A stretch of 64,000 bases of DNA from Lepas anatifera (taxonomy: Eukaryota > Arthropoda > Thecostraca > Lepadidae), in contig JAOTON010002271.1 in NCBI GenBank assembly GCA_034440635.1, positions 682,001 through 746,000 of the forward strand, given 5' to 3'. Shown in pieces: positions 34,753-46,691 of the stretch; positions within the stretch are counted from its first letter, which is position 1; every line of letters starts with the position of its first letter. The position numbers and the translations under genes are program-made. The notes under the pieces were generated by a model. That model had not been told where the DNA came from, ran no database searches, and saw only the letters and a list, made by a program, of their open reading frames with translations.

Positions 34753-34872
34753 ATGAGGTAGCACAGGTCAACACCTGGGGGTGAGGTAGCACAGGTCAGC
34801 GGTGGGAGTGAGGTAGCACAGGTCAGCGGTGGGAGTGAGGTAACACAGGTCAGCGGTGGGAGTGAGGTAAGA
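34753..34872. repeat. 27-bp minisatellite next to the exon 2 acceptor
   Basis: Four to five copies of gaggtagcacaggtcagcgg plus tgggagt. On the gene strand each unit supplies a pyrimidine-rich segment (ctgtgctacctc), and the first unit forms part of the tract before the exon 2 AG acceptor. Confidence 0.88.
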
Positions 34873-34914
34873 AAACCTACGTGAAGATCACGTAGGTAAG
34901 AAAAAGGTGAAATG

Positions 34915-35852
34915 TTAACAACCGCACCAGAGAGAGGCCTGGCACTCACTCGCACTGGAGGGCCCCTGGTAGCCCCCTAAGATCTTGGAAACTAAGAGGC
35001 TTAGAAAGGCGCTGGCTGGAGGGTGCTTGGGGCTATAGTGATCTACATCATAGCCAATGTTCATTGACCTAGGTCAATTTCTTTATGAGCAAACGAAGTA
35101 ATAAAGGTCAAATATTGGCCGTGCTTGGAACCTGTTGGAAAATGTCGTAATTATTCAGGAAAATCGGGAATATTCTAAAGGTGGACCAGGGTCATGGAGG
35201 GAAGCTCACCAAGAATCCTACCAAAATTCTGGGGTCAAGGTCATTCGATGTCATTGACCTGTGACGTCGAATATGGTATACCCCCTATAATGTACATACA
35301 CTATAACTAGGACTATATCCACCGCTGGGCGGGAAATGTAGATTGAACTTTACTCACGACACGTGAACCTGACCTTTTACCTTGACTTTTACGCTGAGTT
35401 AACCTTTAAATTTGACGACAGGGCATAATTTACTTGAGGTGAGACTGGGTAACACCATTTAATCGGAAGCACTGGGGCCAGTGACCTTGAAAATGCTGAT
35501 ATGACCTTGATTCTGACCTTTGACCTTGAACTTCATCTGAGGTTGCGTTGCCATATCATGCTTTTACGTGGCGTTATAACGCTAACACTCGGTCTCAAAT
35601 GTAAGCGAAACGGCCCGACTGCACGATTGTGGCGATCTCAAAATGTAGGTCTAACTTTGAAAGCCAGTGTTTATGCCAATGACAAGCGTCAAACAATTGT
35701 CAATTTATTTTCAAAAATTTTCCCACCAATCCACACGTAGTTAAAATTTATCAAATGTGGCTGATTATTGTTTTTCTTCAACAAACGGCTCTCCGGTGAC
35801 CTTGGAAAAATAGGTGGGGGTCCTCCGAGAAACCCTCCAGTGTGCACGTTAA
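34915..35852 (-). mobile_element. TTAA-flanked AGGTCA-rich element, family A, inverted copy
   Basis: 938 bp, from TTAACAACCGCACCAGAG to CCCTCCAGTGTGCACGTTAA. It is the reverse complement of family A (ctggcactcactcgcactgg, agatcttggaaactaagag, and near the right end ctccggtgaccttggaaaaa then aggtggggg). AGGTCA/TGACCT hexamers occur throughout. It lies about 170 bp upstream of Dpr exon 2 in the gene's direction. Confidence 0.87.
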
Positions 35853-36052
35853 AGAGGTTGCAACCATCGGTAGCCACTGTGTATATTTCGAAGCAAACGA
35901 CAAGCCTTAAATATGCTGGTAAAGGAGACAGCCCGGAAATATTGGTCGGTGTGTTAACTTGGGACTTTTAGAAAGGTGTCATCTATGATTATAATCGCCC
36001 TGTTAGTTAGTCACGCTTTGGTGTAGCAAGTGTGCACTCGGGGTACCACTAC

Positions 36053-36215
36053 GAGACCTTGGGGTGGCATTTGGACACCAGGACAAACAGACACTGATGT
36101 GGGATACCGGGATAACCAGACACTACCTTGAGGTGGGACACCAGGACAAACAGACACTGATGTGGCACACCGGGATAACCAGACACCACCTTGAGCTGGG
36201 ACACCAAGACAAAAT
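36053..36215. repeat. ~59-bp tandem repeat, 2.5-3 copies
   Basis: The unit contains acaccaggacaaacagacac, then ccgggataaccagacac and a ccttgag block. Three partial copies are seen with few differences. Confidence 0.82.
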
Positions 36216-36761
36216 CCTTGAGTGTGTGACGCTCACCCCGTAGTGTGAGCAAGGCCTGCCCCAAGGGGTGAGTTAAGTTCTAGGCCCTGCCCAGCCACCG
36301 ACAGGCCTTGTCTATCTAGATTTAAGGCCCGACAGTGCCGGAAGTCTTAGTCGTGTTTGAAAGCAAAGCCTGTGTCTGTTATTTATTCCAAGAACATTCA
36401 AGAACATTTCCATAAAACAGCGGAACCACATTTGGATTGAAGGAGACTGAAGACCAGTATAAATCGTGGGAGACTATCCTGACTGTGATAAGGTATCGAT
36501 TCAGCTCCTAAACTATGGACGTCCTTTTCTGGTAACGGTCGACAATGATTTTGGGTCAGGTCTCAATTGATTAATCATCACAAAATATAGCGCTAGCCAT
36601 CCATACCAACTGCAAGCACAAAAGGCTACTGAATAACAAAGGCATTTTTCTAAACATTCATTCACGCTGGTGATCTATTTAGACTTTAGCTTTCTAATTC
36701 TAGGTGAGTAATCCTTACATTTGCACGTAAATAAGCTGGTCTACAATAAGTTTGACAGTTT

Positions 36762-36830
36762 GGGGATGAGTGACTCGATAGATGGATCGTCCGTCTTCTG
36801 AGGCACTGGTCCCGAGTTCAATTTCCACTG
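36762..36830 (+). mobile_element. tRNA-like SINE head, truncated
   Basis: GGGGATGAGTGACTCGATAG, then a gtccgtcttctgaggcac loop region and a B-box-like ggtcccgagttcaattt. It aligns along its length to the tRNA-like head of the SINE at 25966-26156. No body or tail of that SINE follows. Confidence 0.6.
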
Positions 36831-37415
36831 GGTCATACGCATCTGAATAGGGAGGTGGTGAGGGGGGGGACAGAGGGGGCCTGGTCCTCAACTTTTGATA
36901 AAAATGTTCCGATTTTTGGCCGGATGCTCGCCGTCCAACGGGAAAAAGTGCTAAGTACATTTTCCCCAAATTTGCGACTTTGGTATCATTCGACGTAGAA
37001 AAAAGTTGTTCCTCTTCTCAAGTACTTTGACACTTTTCATTTAAACTTAAGGATCATATCACCTTTTCCGCATCGGTTCTAAGGTTATGTTGATGTAAAC
37101 AAGAAAAAGAAAAACCCTGTCGCGTAAAATATTCCAAATATGTCATGCTTTTCTTTCGTTGGACGGCAGAAGTGGGACAAAGTCGGAATATTTTGTAACC
37201 AGCCAGTAAAAGACTATATGGAACCCAAAATCGACAAGTTTTTTTTTATAGATGGGAAAGTTGTCAGCAGTAGGTCGAAGACCCCAACTTAATATGGAGT
37301 CGATGAACCCAGCAATTGAATTTATATTTCCGATCAAAGTTTATATATCAATCGATAAAATATCTAGTATGGAAGTGTAAAAGCAATAGTTTTATGATAG
37401 TATTCTAAGAAATCC

Positions 37416-37945
37416 GTGGGAGGAGAGGATCAGGTCAGCGGGTTAGCAGGAATCTGTGGTGAGAGAGGATCAGGTCAGCGGAGTTAGCACGAATCCGTGG
37501 TGAGAGAGGATCAGGTCAGCGGGTTAGCAAGAATCCGTGGTGAGAGAGGATCAGGTCAGCGGAGTTAGCAGGAATCTGTGGTGAGAGAGGATTAGGTCAG
37601 CGGAGTTAGCAAGAATCTGTGGCGAGAGAGGATCAGGTCAGCGGGTTAGCAAGAATCCGTGGTGAGAGAGGATCAGGTCAGCAGAGTTAGCAAGAATCTG
37701 TGGTGGGAGAGGATCAGATCAGCGGGTTAATAGGAATCTGTGGTGAGAGAGGACCAGGTCAGTGGGGTTAGCAATAATCTGTGGTGAGAGAGGATCAGGT
37801 CAGCAGGTTAGCAAGAATCTGTGGTGAGAGAGGATCAGGTCAGTGGGTTAGCAAGAATCCGTGGTGAGAGAGGATCAGGTCAGCAGGGTTAGCAAGGATC
37901 CGTGGTGAGAGAGGATCAGGTCAGCGGGGGTAGCAAGAATCTGCG
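37416..37945. repeat. 40/41-bp minisatellite, about 13 copies
   Basis: Unit approximately gaatccgtggtgagagagga followed by tcaggtcagcgggttagcaa. Copies alternate between 40 and 41 bp by gain of one base (cgggttagc / cggagttagc). Neighbouring units match at most positions, so the array is fairly young. The units contain ggtcagc, which is not the AGGTCA direct-repeat form. Confidence 0.93.
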
Positions 37946-38280
37946 TTTGGCCCCCACTTCAGCCAGTCAGCTAACAGAGTGTCTACATACATTTCGTTGT
38001 GGTAGTGCCGGTTTATACATTAAGTATCCACTTTAAGTTACCATGCATCCTCATCGGCTTTGGCTAGTTCGTATTCATTAACTAGTGCACCGACAAACTT
38101 TTTGCACCAGCACTCTAGAAGAAGCTTTGCAACTTCCCCTAGTTACGGTAGGCAGCGCTTAGTTCGACTGTCTTCCTTCTTGGTTAAAAACAATCTGTCA
38201 CAGCAAAGAAAAAAACAACAAAACAGCCAAACTATTTCCCTGCAGGCTCAATTTACCACATCCAGTGATTAAGAGCAAGT

Positions 38281-38461
38281 CGAGCCACAGCAATCTATTT
38301 TGGACGCCAAAACAATACGTGCCTGGTTAGAAAGCAGCGCGGAAAGCAGACGGGCGCTGGTGGCAGGCGGCATTAATCACGCTACCCGTGACAAGGGTTC
38401 CCCGTCAGCCTACCAGTACATTCCTCCGTTATACATGCAAAAAGTGTTCATCCGCAGCTAA
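38281..38461 (+). other. open frame without clear start, unrecognised
   Basis: A 60-codon open stretch (EQVEPQQSILDAKTIRAWL, then AGGINHATRDKGSPSAYQYI) ending at a TAA at 38459-38461, with balanced amino-acid composition. No Met start is visible and no family is recognised. It might be a transposon protein fragment. Confidence 0.25.
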
Positions 38462-38962
38462 AGCTGACACCTTCACTGATATATGAATCTAAAAATGTGA
38501 GAGCCATGGACTGCTAACTCCCGAAGTGTGTGATCTCATGTTCACACGCCTGGGAGCGATCAAAGAAGCACTCCATGTAGCGTTGTGTATGTCAAATTTG
38601 TGTAAAGGTGAGAATTAGGTAATGTTCAGTGCTTAGTGTCACGTTTAATTTTTCGGGCTCCTTCGGGCTTCGGGCGTTTAATTCTTCCTTGATGACGTTT
38701 CATTGCATACAAAACCACTATACTTCTATAATGAAAACAGTGACCTTTTGTTGTTGTAAAAGTGAGAAAGCAAAAAAAGGCATAACCATATTTTAAACAG
38801 CCCCTGGACCACACTCAAAATACAAAAATTTCAACGTCAATTCCAGCCAATGAAAGAGGGATTGGCAATAATGATAATAATGCTGAATTTTTACAGAGTA
38901 TCAGCTGCAAATGCCTATATGACACCACTAATTTCCAGGTCATTAGCTGTGGGAAAATATGC

Positions 38963-39810
38963 TTAACACGCGCATTGACGGGGGGCGGGTACCCGCCCCC
39001 TCGGGTTTTTCGGAGATAGTAGAAAAACGGCGGCGCGTAGCGCCGCCGTACTTGGTATACCTTTTCCCTCATCATTTTTACAACTTTTGTGAAAATTTTA
39101 ACGTTAGGTCATCTCAGGTCAGGTCACCAGTACAGGTCAAGTGACCCGACCTCAAAAAAAGTTTAAGATAGCATAAGTCGGAGCAGGGTGAACTTATCCG
39201 ATTGAAACTCATATCACATAATGGCCCCACCGAGTTCTCTAACATATGTTCCGGTATTTTTGATATCGATGACCTAAGGTCAGGTACGAGGCATGACCTC
39301 TCCATTGGAAATACATGGGAAAAATGGTTTTTACGGAATAACTCAGTGACGGATGGTGATAGAGCATTTATTTTAGCTGCATTAGACTCGCCTGGCCTTT
39401 GCGGTTCTAATGATATGCATTTTATATAATTTGACCCTGACCTAACCTCAGGTCAGGTCAAATCCTTGATTTGACCTAGCAAGGTCAAATTATATATCAT
39501 TCGATTCGGCTTGCTAAGAGGATTCATATAGTTTAAGTAGTTTTGCTCTATCTTTACTTGTTCAGATGTAATGTCCGAAAAACTGAATTTTACATGTTAT
39601 CCCTATGGCGGGCATGTTTTGACCTCTCGTGACCTTAAATGTGACCTGACAAAAAAATGGTTCAAATGTTTTCGATGGAGAAGTGGATGGGCAGCCCAAC
39701 GCCGTTTACCGTTTTTCGCTACCTACCGTGGTTCTCGAGATCTTAGGGGGCGGGTACCCGCCCCCCGTCAATGCGAAGGTGGCTCAGACCCCCGTCAATG
39801 CGCGTGTTAA
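38963..39810 (+). mobile_element. TTAA-flanked AGGTCA-rich element, family B, copy 1
   Basis: 848 bp, left end TTAACACGCGCATTGACGGG, right end CCCGTCAATGCGCGTGTTAA, perfect inverted repeats over about 20 bases. Sub-terminal gcgggtacccgcc palindromes occur at both ends, plus an inner cgtcaatgcgaagg copy. Inside are a ggcggcgcgtagcgccgcc hairpin at about 39028-39050 and a symmetrical block of AGGTCA/TGACCT around 39430-39490. It is the reverse complement of 47498-48346 and nearly the same length (849 bp). Confidence 0.93.
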
Positions 39811-39848
39811 GACAACCGAGATTTGACCTCACCAACCACTTTATTGTC

Positions 39849-40136
39849 ATGGAGCAAGTAAGCAGAAGAGCAAGCTGTCTCCTCTCAAGTCAGGGGGATA
39901 AGACGCCCGTCATAAGCTGGTCTGTTGGTTATGACATCAGCCCCTACCCCCGTCTATACGCCCTGTGCGCAGTGGCCGGGACCATACCAGTCAATATTCA
40001 GTCGCTGATGACGAAAGTTGGCAGAATAAAACCCCGGACACCACTCTCTGAGCCACCAATCCCAGCCAGCCGAGAGCAAAGACGCCACTTATGGAACAAC
40101 TTCCCCGACTTGGATTCCGCCTTGATAGGCCCATGA
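39849..40136 (+). other. 96-codon open frame, unrecognised
   Basis: Starts MEQVSRRASCLLSSQGDKTP with a good start context (gtcATGg) and ends LWNNFPDLDSALIGP. The GC-richer, mixed-composition sequence looks more like real protein than most open frames here. No known domain, and it starts just right of a TTAA element. It could be a fragment of a transposon gene or an unspliced exon. Confidence 0.3.
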
Positions 40137-41743
40137 ATTGAACACTGGCTTTATGCAAATTTAATTACTGTCAGCGGGGCGCATTGATGAAACTTTCGGT
40201 ATTCACCAGCAAAAGTCAGCATATACGAATGTTGACAGCAGGTTTTAAGCTATATGGGTGGGAGTCGTCTGTTTTTTCGGGGGGCTTGGGATAAGTCTGT
40301 TATCGTGTTGACTGGGCTAGTATGAATCTATTCCTGGTGAGGTGGCTTTAGGCAATATTCTAGGCATGTCGCTTACAGTTCCGTACTAACAAATACAGAC
40401 TCTCAGCTAGAGCAGGGCTTCATAAATATCCCGACTGGAAATGGGAACCGATTATCAGAGTTGTACTGTCTGGGCGGGTTTTACCTTAACGTGGAGATCG
40501 CTGCATTCCCGGAACCGGCTGCATATCGGATGACCTCGAGCGACCGCCATGACAGATTAGCGACGCCTAAATGCCATATTGCTGGCCTAAGACATTAGAA
40601 CCGAGTCCCATCTGTCACAAGTTAGCGAGAAACCAATTATAAGGTCACTAGCCTGCAAGCGTCGGCTGCCGCTACAGGAATTAAATGGCTGCAACAGAGA
40701 GCAGATACTGTTGGCACAGTCGCTGGGTTAATAGTTCGGGAGTTGAGGCTGCTTTGGTTTGCAGTGTAACATATGTCTGGCCTTTACAAAACTATTAGTT
40801 AATTCTCAGTGAGTTCGTATTCATCTTCCATCCCGAGTTGGGAGATGTGACGTGCAAAATAAAAGCCTTTGACACTATTATATTTTTCAAGAATCACATT
40901 CAAGTGACGCCAGCCTTGCTTCCTCTTTGGACGCATATGACAGGCGCAAAAACCAGCCGATTAACTAATGACACCAGTAAGGCATGCATGGGACGACTAG
41001 ACACAAAGAGCAAAAAAACATCTAAAATGGTGATGATTTGGCGCTCCAAACTTGGAAAGCAAAGGGCTCTAATAATAATGTTGTAAGTGCATACGAGAAT
41101 ATAGGTCATGAATAGTCGTGTCTCGCGCTTTTATAAAAAGAGATACGTTCCTCATACTGTTATGTTATCATTATGGAATGTATTATGGGTCATTCTGTGT
41201 CAACGTAATCAGTACATGTGTGACTTTACATGGCACCATTCAGATTTCTATGAAATCAGGTATATGGCGGTTCTTCAAGTACTAGAATCCGAATATAAGA
41301 TCGACAATTTTGTGGCGGCGAGAGCACTGCAATGTGCCTAAAAATTTTCCTAGCACCGCTGAACTCACATATATTGGAGAAAATCTGCAATTCATTGTTC
41401 CCATGGAAACTTCTCTAACCTCTTGTAATCTCAATATTGACCTGATCTAAAAGTAGTTTGTACGATTTCACTATGTCTCGCCAAGAGCTTAAAACGCCAC
41501 CCGTAACTTTTCTCTAGCTGTTCCAGGAGAAGAGATATGAAGGGGACAAAATTGTCCCCAGCATGGCGGCAGGCCGGTGCAGAACATGATACTTTAATTC
41601 ATGTTTCAGTTACATACCTGCACAGTTTATACGGCTCTAGGGTAAGAACACTGGTAGATTTCATAAATATAATTTGCAAGAAAATCAAATACAATTGTTT
41701 TTCTACAGTTCATTTTTTTCATTTTTTGTGCAAAAGAAAATGT
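40137..41743. other. intron sequence, nothing recognised
   Basis: AT-rich sequence with short open frames but no domain, repeat or splice pattern that I can support. Confidence 0.35.
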
Positions 41744-41950
41744 TTAACACCCGACCCGTTGGGTCCCAGACCCATCTTCGCCATGGTGGGGGGATGCTCG
41801 AATACCCCCCCCTCCAACTCGGCCCCTATGCAGGATAGCAAAAAAAAACGCAAAAGCTGGTGGATAGCTCATGCAAATTCATGAAAAACTACATCGGTCA
41901 TTTTTTGGCTCGGTTCAATATTGAGGTCGTGGCAGGTCAAAGAAGGTGGC
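41744..41950 (+). mobile_element. TTAA element, left-end fragment related to families C/D
   Basis: TTAACACCCGACCCGTTGGG, then cagacccatcttcgccatgg and a C-run, followed by ggtcgtggcaggtcaaagaa. The layout (TTAA, a bipartite GC end with ccatcttcgcc, AT-rich step, then AGGTCA) matches the left end of the family D element at 48935. No right end was found. Confidence 0.5.
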
Positions 41951-42301
41951 CGAAATTCACCCCACAGAGTAAGACCATGACCAATCATACTACAGCACTG
42001 TTGAATATCCAATTCCGAACTATCCACAGGAAATCAAAAGTAGATACTCTCCTCTACGGGCACTCTCTCCTCCCGGCGTTGACCAAGCTGTGGCCCGAGA
42101 GGTTTTCAAATGCATCAAAACTAGCGGAAGGTTTTGATGTTTTAATCCCAAATGGGCGGAACTTATCACAAGCGTCATTGCCTCAAGTTTTCTCTCTGAA
42201 CAGGTGTGCCTTCCATGCTCATTTCAAACAAACCGGATGAAACTTTTTAGCTGATACATGCCACTTTAAAAGCTCTGTGCAGTGTCTGCCTCAATTAAGT
42301 T

Positions 42302-42553
42302 ATGAGCAAGGCCGAAAATTTACGGCCCGCCTCAGCCATCATTTACAAACAGTCTGCAACACCAGCTAAGCCGGCCGCCGCCACTCCGGACATTCAAGTT
42401 TGGGTGGAAGTGATCGATGTTCCGCCGCCGCCCGGCGCTGTCACGGCTAATTCAAGATTCATTCAGGCCGGCCCACCGCCCGCGCTCGTCTGGTGCGCTA
42501 ACCCAACCGAGACTCAAAAGGACCCGGCAGACCAATCAAACCTCAATCGCTAA
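42302..42553 (+). other. 84-codon Pro/Ala-rich open frame, unrecognised
   Basis: MSKAENLRPASAIIYKQSAT, then Pro- and Ala-rich text, in a GC-rich island (42360-42550). It may be coding or a GC-rich non-coding island. No domain, and no splice partner identified. Confidence 0.25.
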
Positions 42554-44501
42554 CTGCGCAGTAAATTCCACTGGCAGAGGTAGTATATTTGATTAGAATG
42601 TCAGCGAAACATCATAGTGAACTGCAAAGCAGTGGGGTTAGGGGCGGAAAATTCATGTGCTACTCACTTTGCAAAATCCGGAAACCCAAGCATGGTATTT
42701 TTACGAGAAGGCTGAAGCACAAACGTGGCATGGACTCGGAGGTTCGATAATATGCTTTCTGCGCACCATCACCTTGGATTTAATGCGAATTTAATCTGAA
42801 TTTGATTTTAACCTCGATCTGACTAATTTTATATGTTGGTTTGGCGAATTTAGAACTTTGGAACTAGGGCTGATGCTTTGAAATACTTATGAAAGTTTGC
42901 CCAAACGGGTATAGAATACATTGTAATAAGGTTTGAAACTATCATTGTAACACGCGTTGCTCACCTACAAACAATTTGCGGAGAAATATCACTTATTATG
43001 AATTGTAATTATTTTCCATCTTAATTCTATTTAAAATAAGACGATACTATTTATATTTTTTGCCTTTCCTTCGTACTTCATTTTGGATAGTCAATGTTTT
43101 TTTGGTACTTCAAATACTTCTTTATTTTACTTTCACCATCACTTTGCATTTCATCTGAGTTTGATTTGACTCACGTTTTGAGGTTAATAAAATCCATATT
43201 CTGATTCAAAGTGATAAGAACTCAAGTCACCATTTTACCCGATGGTACTCATGCAGCAAATAGCTCGTCAAATCGTCAAAAATATTTCCTTTAACTGTAA
43301 GAAACGCTAACGCATACCCCCGAAAAAAATGTTTGTCGCTCGTTCGATAAATGGTTGTCTGCTCTATTTTATCACTGGATGTTTTTTAAATTCCCTGTGA
43401 TCCACCTATTACGGTTTAGTAGATACTCTGGGTGGCATTATAGGGACTTTACCATCATCTCCCTCTATCAAAGTTAATTTCATTGCGTACGTTCAAAGCT
43501 GGGGAAAATGTGCTCCACAAAAAGAGAGTTTTCTCATTATGTCCGCCTTCATCAAAACAACAAGGAAAGAGCGCCCCACGTAATCAACCCGCTAGTAATT
43601 AGACTGGCATTGCTTTTAACGTGTTTCTGAGCAAAACATATTTGGGTAGCCCGCGTTCCAAATCGCAATTTAGTAGGCCTTCCAACACAGTTCGCACCTG
43701 CCGGACCCGTCACCTATATCACTCTCCACCGGAAGCCACACTAAGCTGTCGGCACTGAGATGAAGCCTGGCGGTGAAAAGAATAGCGACTCTGAGTACTG
43801 CAGCACCACGTCCAAATGTTATCAAAGGAGATAACCGGTGGCGCTCGACACTAGCTCTCGGGCTCCACTGACGCCGTTGCCAGGTCGATAGTAACAATAT
43901 CAGCGGTGCCGATGGTGAAAACGATCTCGGGGGAGGTGCCGTCTGGCTAATATGTCAATGCTGCAGCGACAGGCTTACACGCACACGAAATCACCCCAGA
44001 GACCAGGCCAGGCTTGCAGGAGTCGCCCCTTAAGGAATGGGTGCATAGAGCTTCCTTATCGTCTATCGAAAACGCCAGTGGTGTGACGGCTGAGGATATT
44101 GTCAGGATATAGTTTTTTGTTGAATTTATATGTTATAGCAAACGGAACACCATGATAAAACATTTTGTGGTTGACGATAACGAACTAGGTTATTTGGTTG
44201 CAGATCGTATATCTGACGATACAGAGTACCGTAGGCGTTTCCGACATAAGCTGCCGGTATTGCAGTATCCTACATAGTATTGATCTATAATACTTTCCAC
44301 TGTTGGTTTAATATTTTTGTTTAATAAGCATCACCGGTCACTGATAAGGTAACTTTATGTCAGCCATTTACTCGGTGGTCCATAAGCCCTCCCATACAAC
44401 GATACGTCAAATGCTAGGCAATGTTATCACAAAAGCGACTGCTGCATGCATATATTGAATCGATGCACTCATATTGATGCACGATCGATGCTTGATATAA
44501 G
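42554..44501. other. AT-rich intron with one GC-rich patch
   Basis: 42830-43570 is strongly AT-rich. 43670-43960 is GC-richer without a recognisable product. No repeats resolved. Confidence 0.35.
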
Positions 44502-44604
44502 GTGCCCCGGTAGCTCTATTGCTAGACCGTCGGGCTCCAGACCGCTGCTCCAAGTCCATACAGAGGGAGCGCTGGAAAAAGGCTTGGGATCGATTCTTGC
44601 GAGA
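44502..44604 (+). mobile_element. tRNA-like sequence, possible SINE head
   Basis: ggtgccccggtagctctatt resembles an acceptor plus D-arm. A gtcgggctccagacc anticodon-arm-like segment and gggatcgattcttgcg as a weak B box follow. An extra stretch separates the arms, so it is not a tRNA gene. A 35-bp minisatellite begins about 50 bases downstream. Confidence 0.4.
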
Positions 44605-44656
44605 CGCGCCGGCGCTCAATCGTTGACGCGACATATGTCAGCTGGCAACTGGCCTG

Positions 44657-45025
44657 TGGCGGCCGTCGCTGTGCGGGAGGGCTACTGGGCGGGACGGCCG
44701 CCGCTGTCCGGGAGGGCTACTGAGCGGGACGGCCGTGGCTGTGCGGGAGGGCTACTGGGTGGGACGGCCGTCGCTGTGCGGGAGGGCTACTGGGTGGGAA
44801 GGCCTTCGCTGTCCGGGAGGGCTACTGAGCGGGACGGCCGTGGCTGTGCGGGAGGGCTACTGGGTGGGACGGCCGTCGCTGTGCGGGAGGGCTACTGGGT
44901 GGGACGGCCGTCGCTGTGCGGGAGGGCTACTGAGCGGCACGGCCGTCGCTGTGCGGGAGGGCTACTGGGTGGGACGGCCGTCGGTGTGCGGGATAGCTAC
45001 TGGGTGGGACGGCCGTTGCTGTGCT
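44657..45025. repeat. 35-bp minisatellite, about 10-11 copies
   Basis: Unit gtgcgggagggctactgggt followed by gggacggccgtcgct. Variants (gagcgg, tccggg) recur in a pattern that suggests a two-unit higher-order repeat. The frame rotates with each unit, so the open frames through it are spurious. Confidence 0.93.
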
Positions 45026-45906
45026 TTGTGAGATGTTAGGAGTTGATTTTCACATTTACCCGCCGTGATGGGAATTGCTTGTTTGAATGGTGGGATCGGT
45101 GTCTCCGACACAAGTTAGTTGACAGATTTGTTGAGACGATCACTCCTAAATCTGGCCCTAGAATAACTCAGACACAATCTATAAAGAAAGACAATAAAAT
45201 GATCACAGATGCCGAGACGCCAAAAAGCATCAACATACCTAACCTATCAATTTCCAAAAGAGCACATCTTACGATGGCCGGGCAATACAAGTCCATCCAA
45301 AATATATGAATGACCCGGTTTCTATGCATATGAGGTGATCCGAATAGAGTTGAGAAACAGGATACAGCGACCGCGGTTTCCATGGCGCTTTGGCTTTGAT
45401 ACGTACAGAGCTCTAACGGATAGAACAGTCTTCAGTCTCAATGTTTGCACAGTTTTGGTGCGCCATTCTCGGTTGCTTTCCCTCTCTTCACCTTCCTTTC
45501 ACCGAAATTTACATTTTTTAATGCCTAAAAGCTATGTTTAATGAATGATGTTTGATGAGGAGTTTTTTATAGTTAAATACAATTTTTATTTGTTTATTTT
45601 GTTTAATAACAAAGATTTACCATCTGCGGTCTACACTCATTTACCTCACCACTGTAAGAAAATCCTTAACCATCACACTGCCGTATACTGCCAAACATGG
45701 TTGGATATGGATTGGCAAGAAGTGGATTGAAACTCAGTTTCCATTGCCAAAAGCTCTATTTGTATCATAAATGCATCTGGATACATTGTGCGGTCCTGAT
45801 TAGAATTGTACATACATGGAAACTTGGTCAATGACATGGAGCCAATGTCTATTCTAATCCTTGCAAACCTTGTGTTCCAAGTTCCCAGGCCGGGAGCAGA
45901 TAGTTA
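45026..45906. other. intron sequence, nothing recognised
   Basis: No family-level similarity or repeat noticed. The right end includes the start of the small TTAA MITE. Confidence 0.35.
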
Positions 45907-46268
45907 TTAAAGGGAATGTGGCACCTTGTTCCAATCCTGGAATTTAGTGTTATTAGGCGTACTTTTAGTCAAAAATAATGACACCACTCACGATTTCTCT
46001 GAAAAATGTACAATAAGCTCAATATTTGGTTTTTATTTATAAATATTTACCAATTATTTATAAAAAAATATTTACCAGTAGCTCACAACAATGGCCGCCG
46101 GCGACGGGGGCCTGAGGGGGGGCTGGTTTCAGGTAGGTTTTAGTTTTTTTCTACGGAAATGTCGAGTTCCAAGACAAATGAAATATGGAGTACTGGGTTT
46201 TCCGACCTGCTTTACAACTTGGCTATCTCAGTTAAAATCACGTTGTGAAGGTGCCACATTCCCTTTAA
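45907..46268. mobile_element. 362-bp TTAA MITE with perfect inverted repeats
   Basis: Left TTAAAGGGAATGTGGCACCTT and its exact inverse aaggtgccacattccctttaa at the right end. The centre holds AT-rich tttataaatatttacca duplications and caatggccgccggcga. TTAA plus an AGGG start is common in piggyBac-like and Kolobok-like MITEs. It lacks AGGTCA repeats and is distinct from families A-D. Confidence 0.9.
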
Positions 46269-46670
46269 ATGTGACCGGTCGAATTCAGGGCGCCTTTGCC
46301 TTGGCATCTTTTTCAATGGTCGTAGCCAGAACTGGCATAAAACACGGTCTTAGCTGATTACGTGTCAAAGGTAGAGGTTAAATGTTGTGAGAAGTTGGTA
46401 ATATTTCTGAATATATGTTTGGTATGGCTCTTTGCCTTAGTGATTACCCCTAAAGATTAAGGTATGAGCTTTACTAAGCTGACAAGGGGTTTGGTTTGTA
46501 AGTTTGAATCTAAGATCTTCAAAAATACAAATTGTTTAATTCAATTTGATACGTGTTAATCATGATCATGGTCTATGGCCAAGATCTGACAGTCTAATAT
46601 AGTTAATATCTTAAATCTTTCGATAAAACCATTACAGCAAAAAGCTTATTCTAAACACGACCTCAAAATT

Positions 46671-46691
46671 ATGTATGTATGTATGTATGTA
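46671..46691. repeat. (ATGT)n microsatellite
   Basis: Five tandem ATGT units. The surrounding stretch to 46974 shows no other feature. Confidence 0.9.

Noticed and set aside
37416..37945. CRISPR-like regularly spaced repeats
   Set aside because: The units are directly abutting with no unique spacers, and the context is eukaryotic intron. It is a minisatellite.
44446..45039. 197-codon Gly/Arg-rich open frame
   Set aside because: Mostly a 35-bp minisatellite whose frame rotates from unit to unit. No independent coding evidence.
46091..46130. Start codon plus donor (MAAGDGGLRGGWFQ then GTAGGT), exon-like
   Set aside because: It lies in the centre of a TTAA MITE with perfect inverted ends, so the GC-rich patch belongs to the element.
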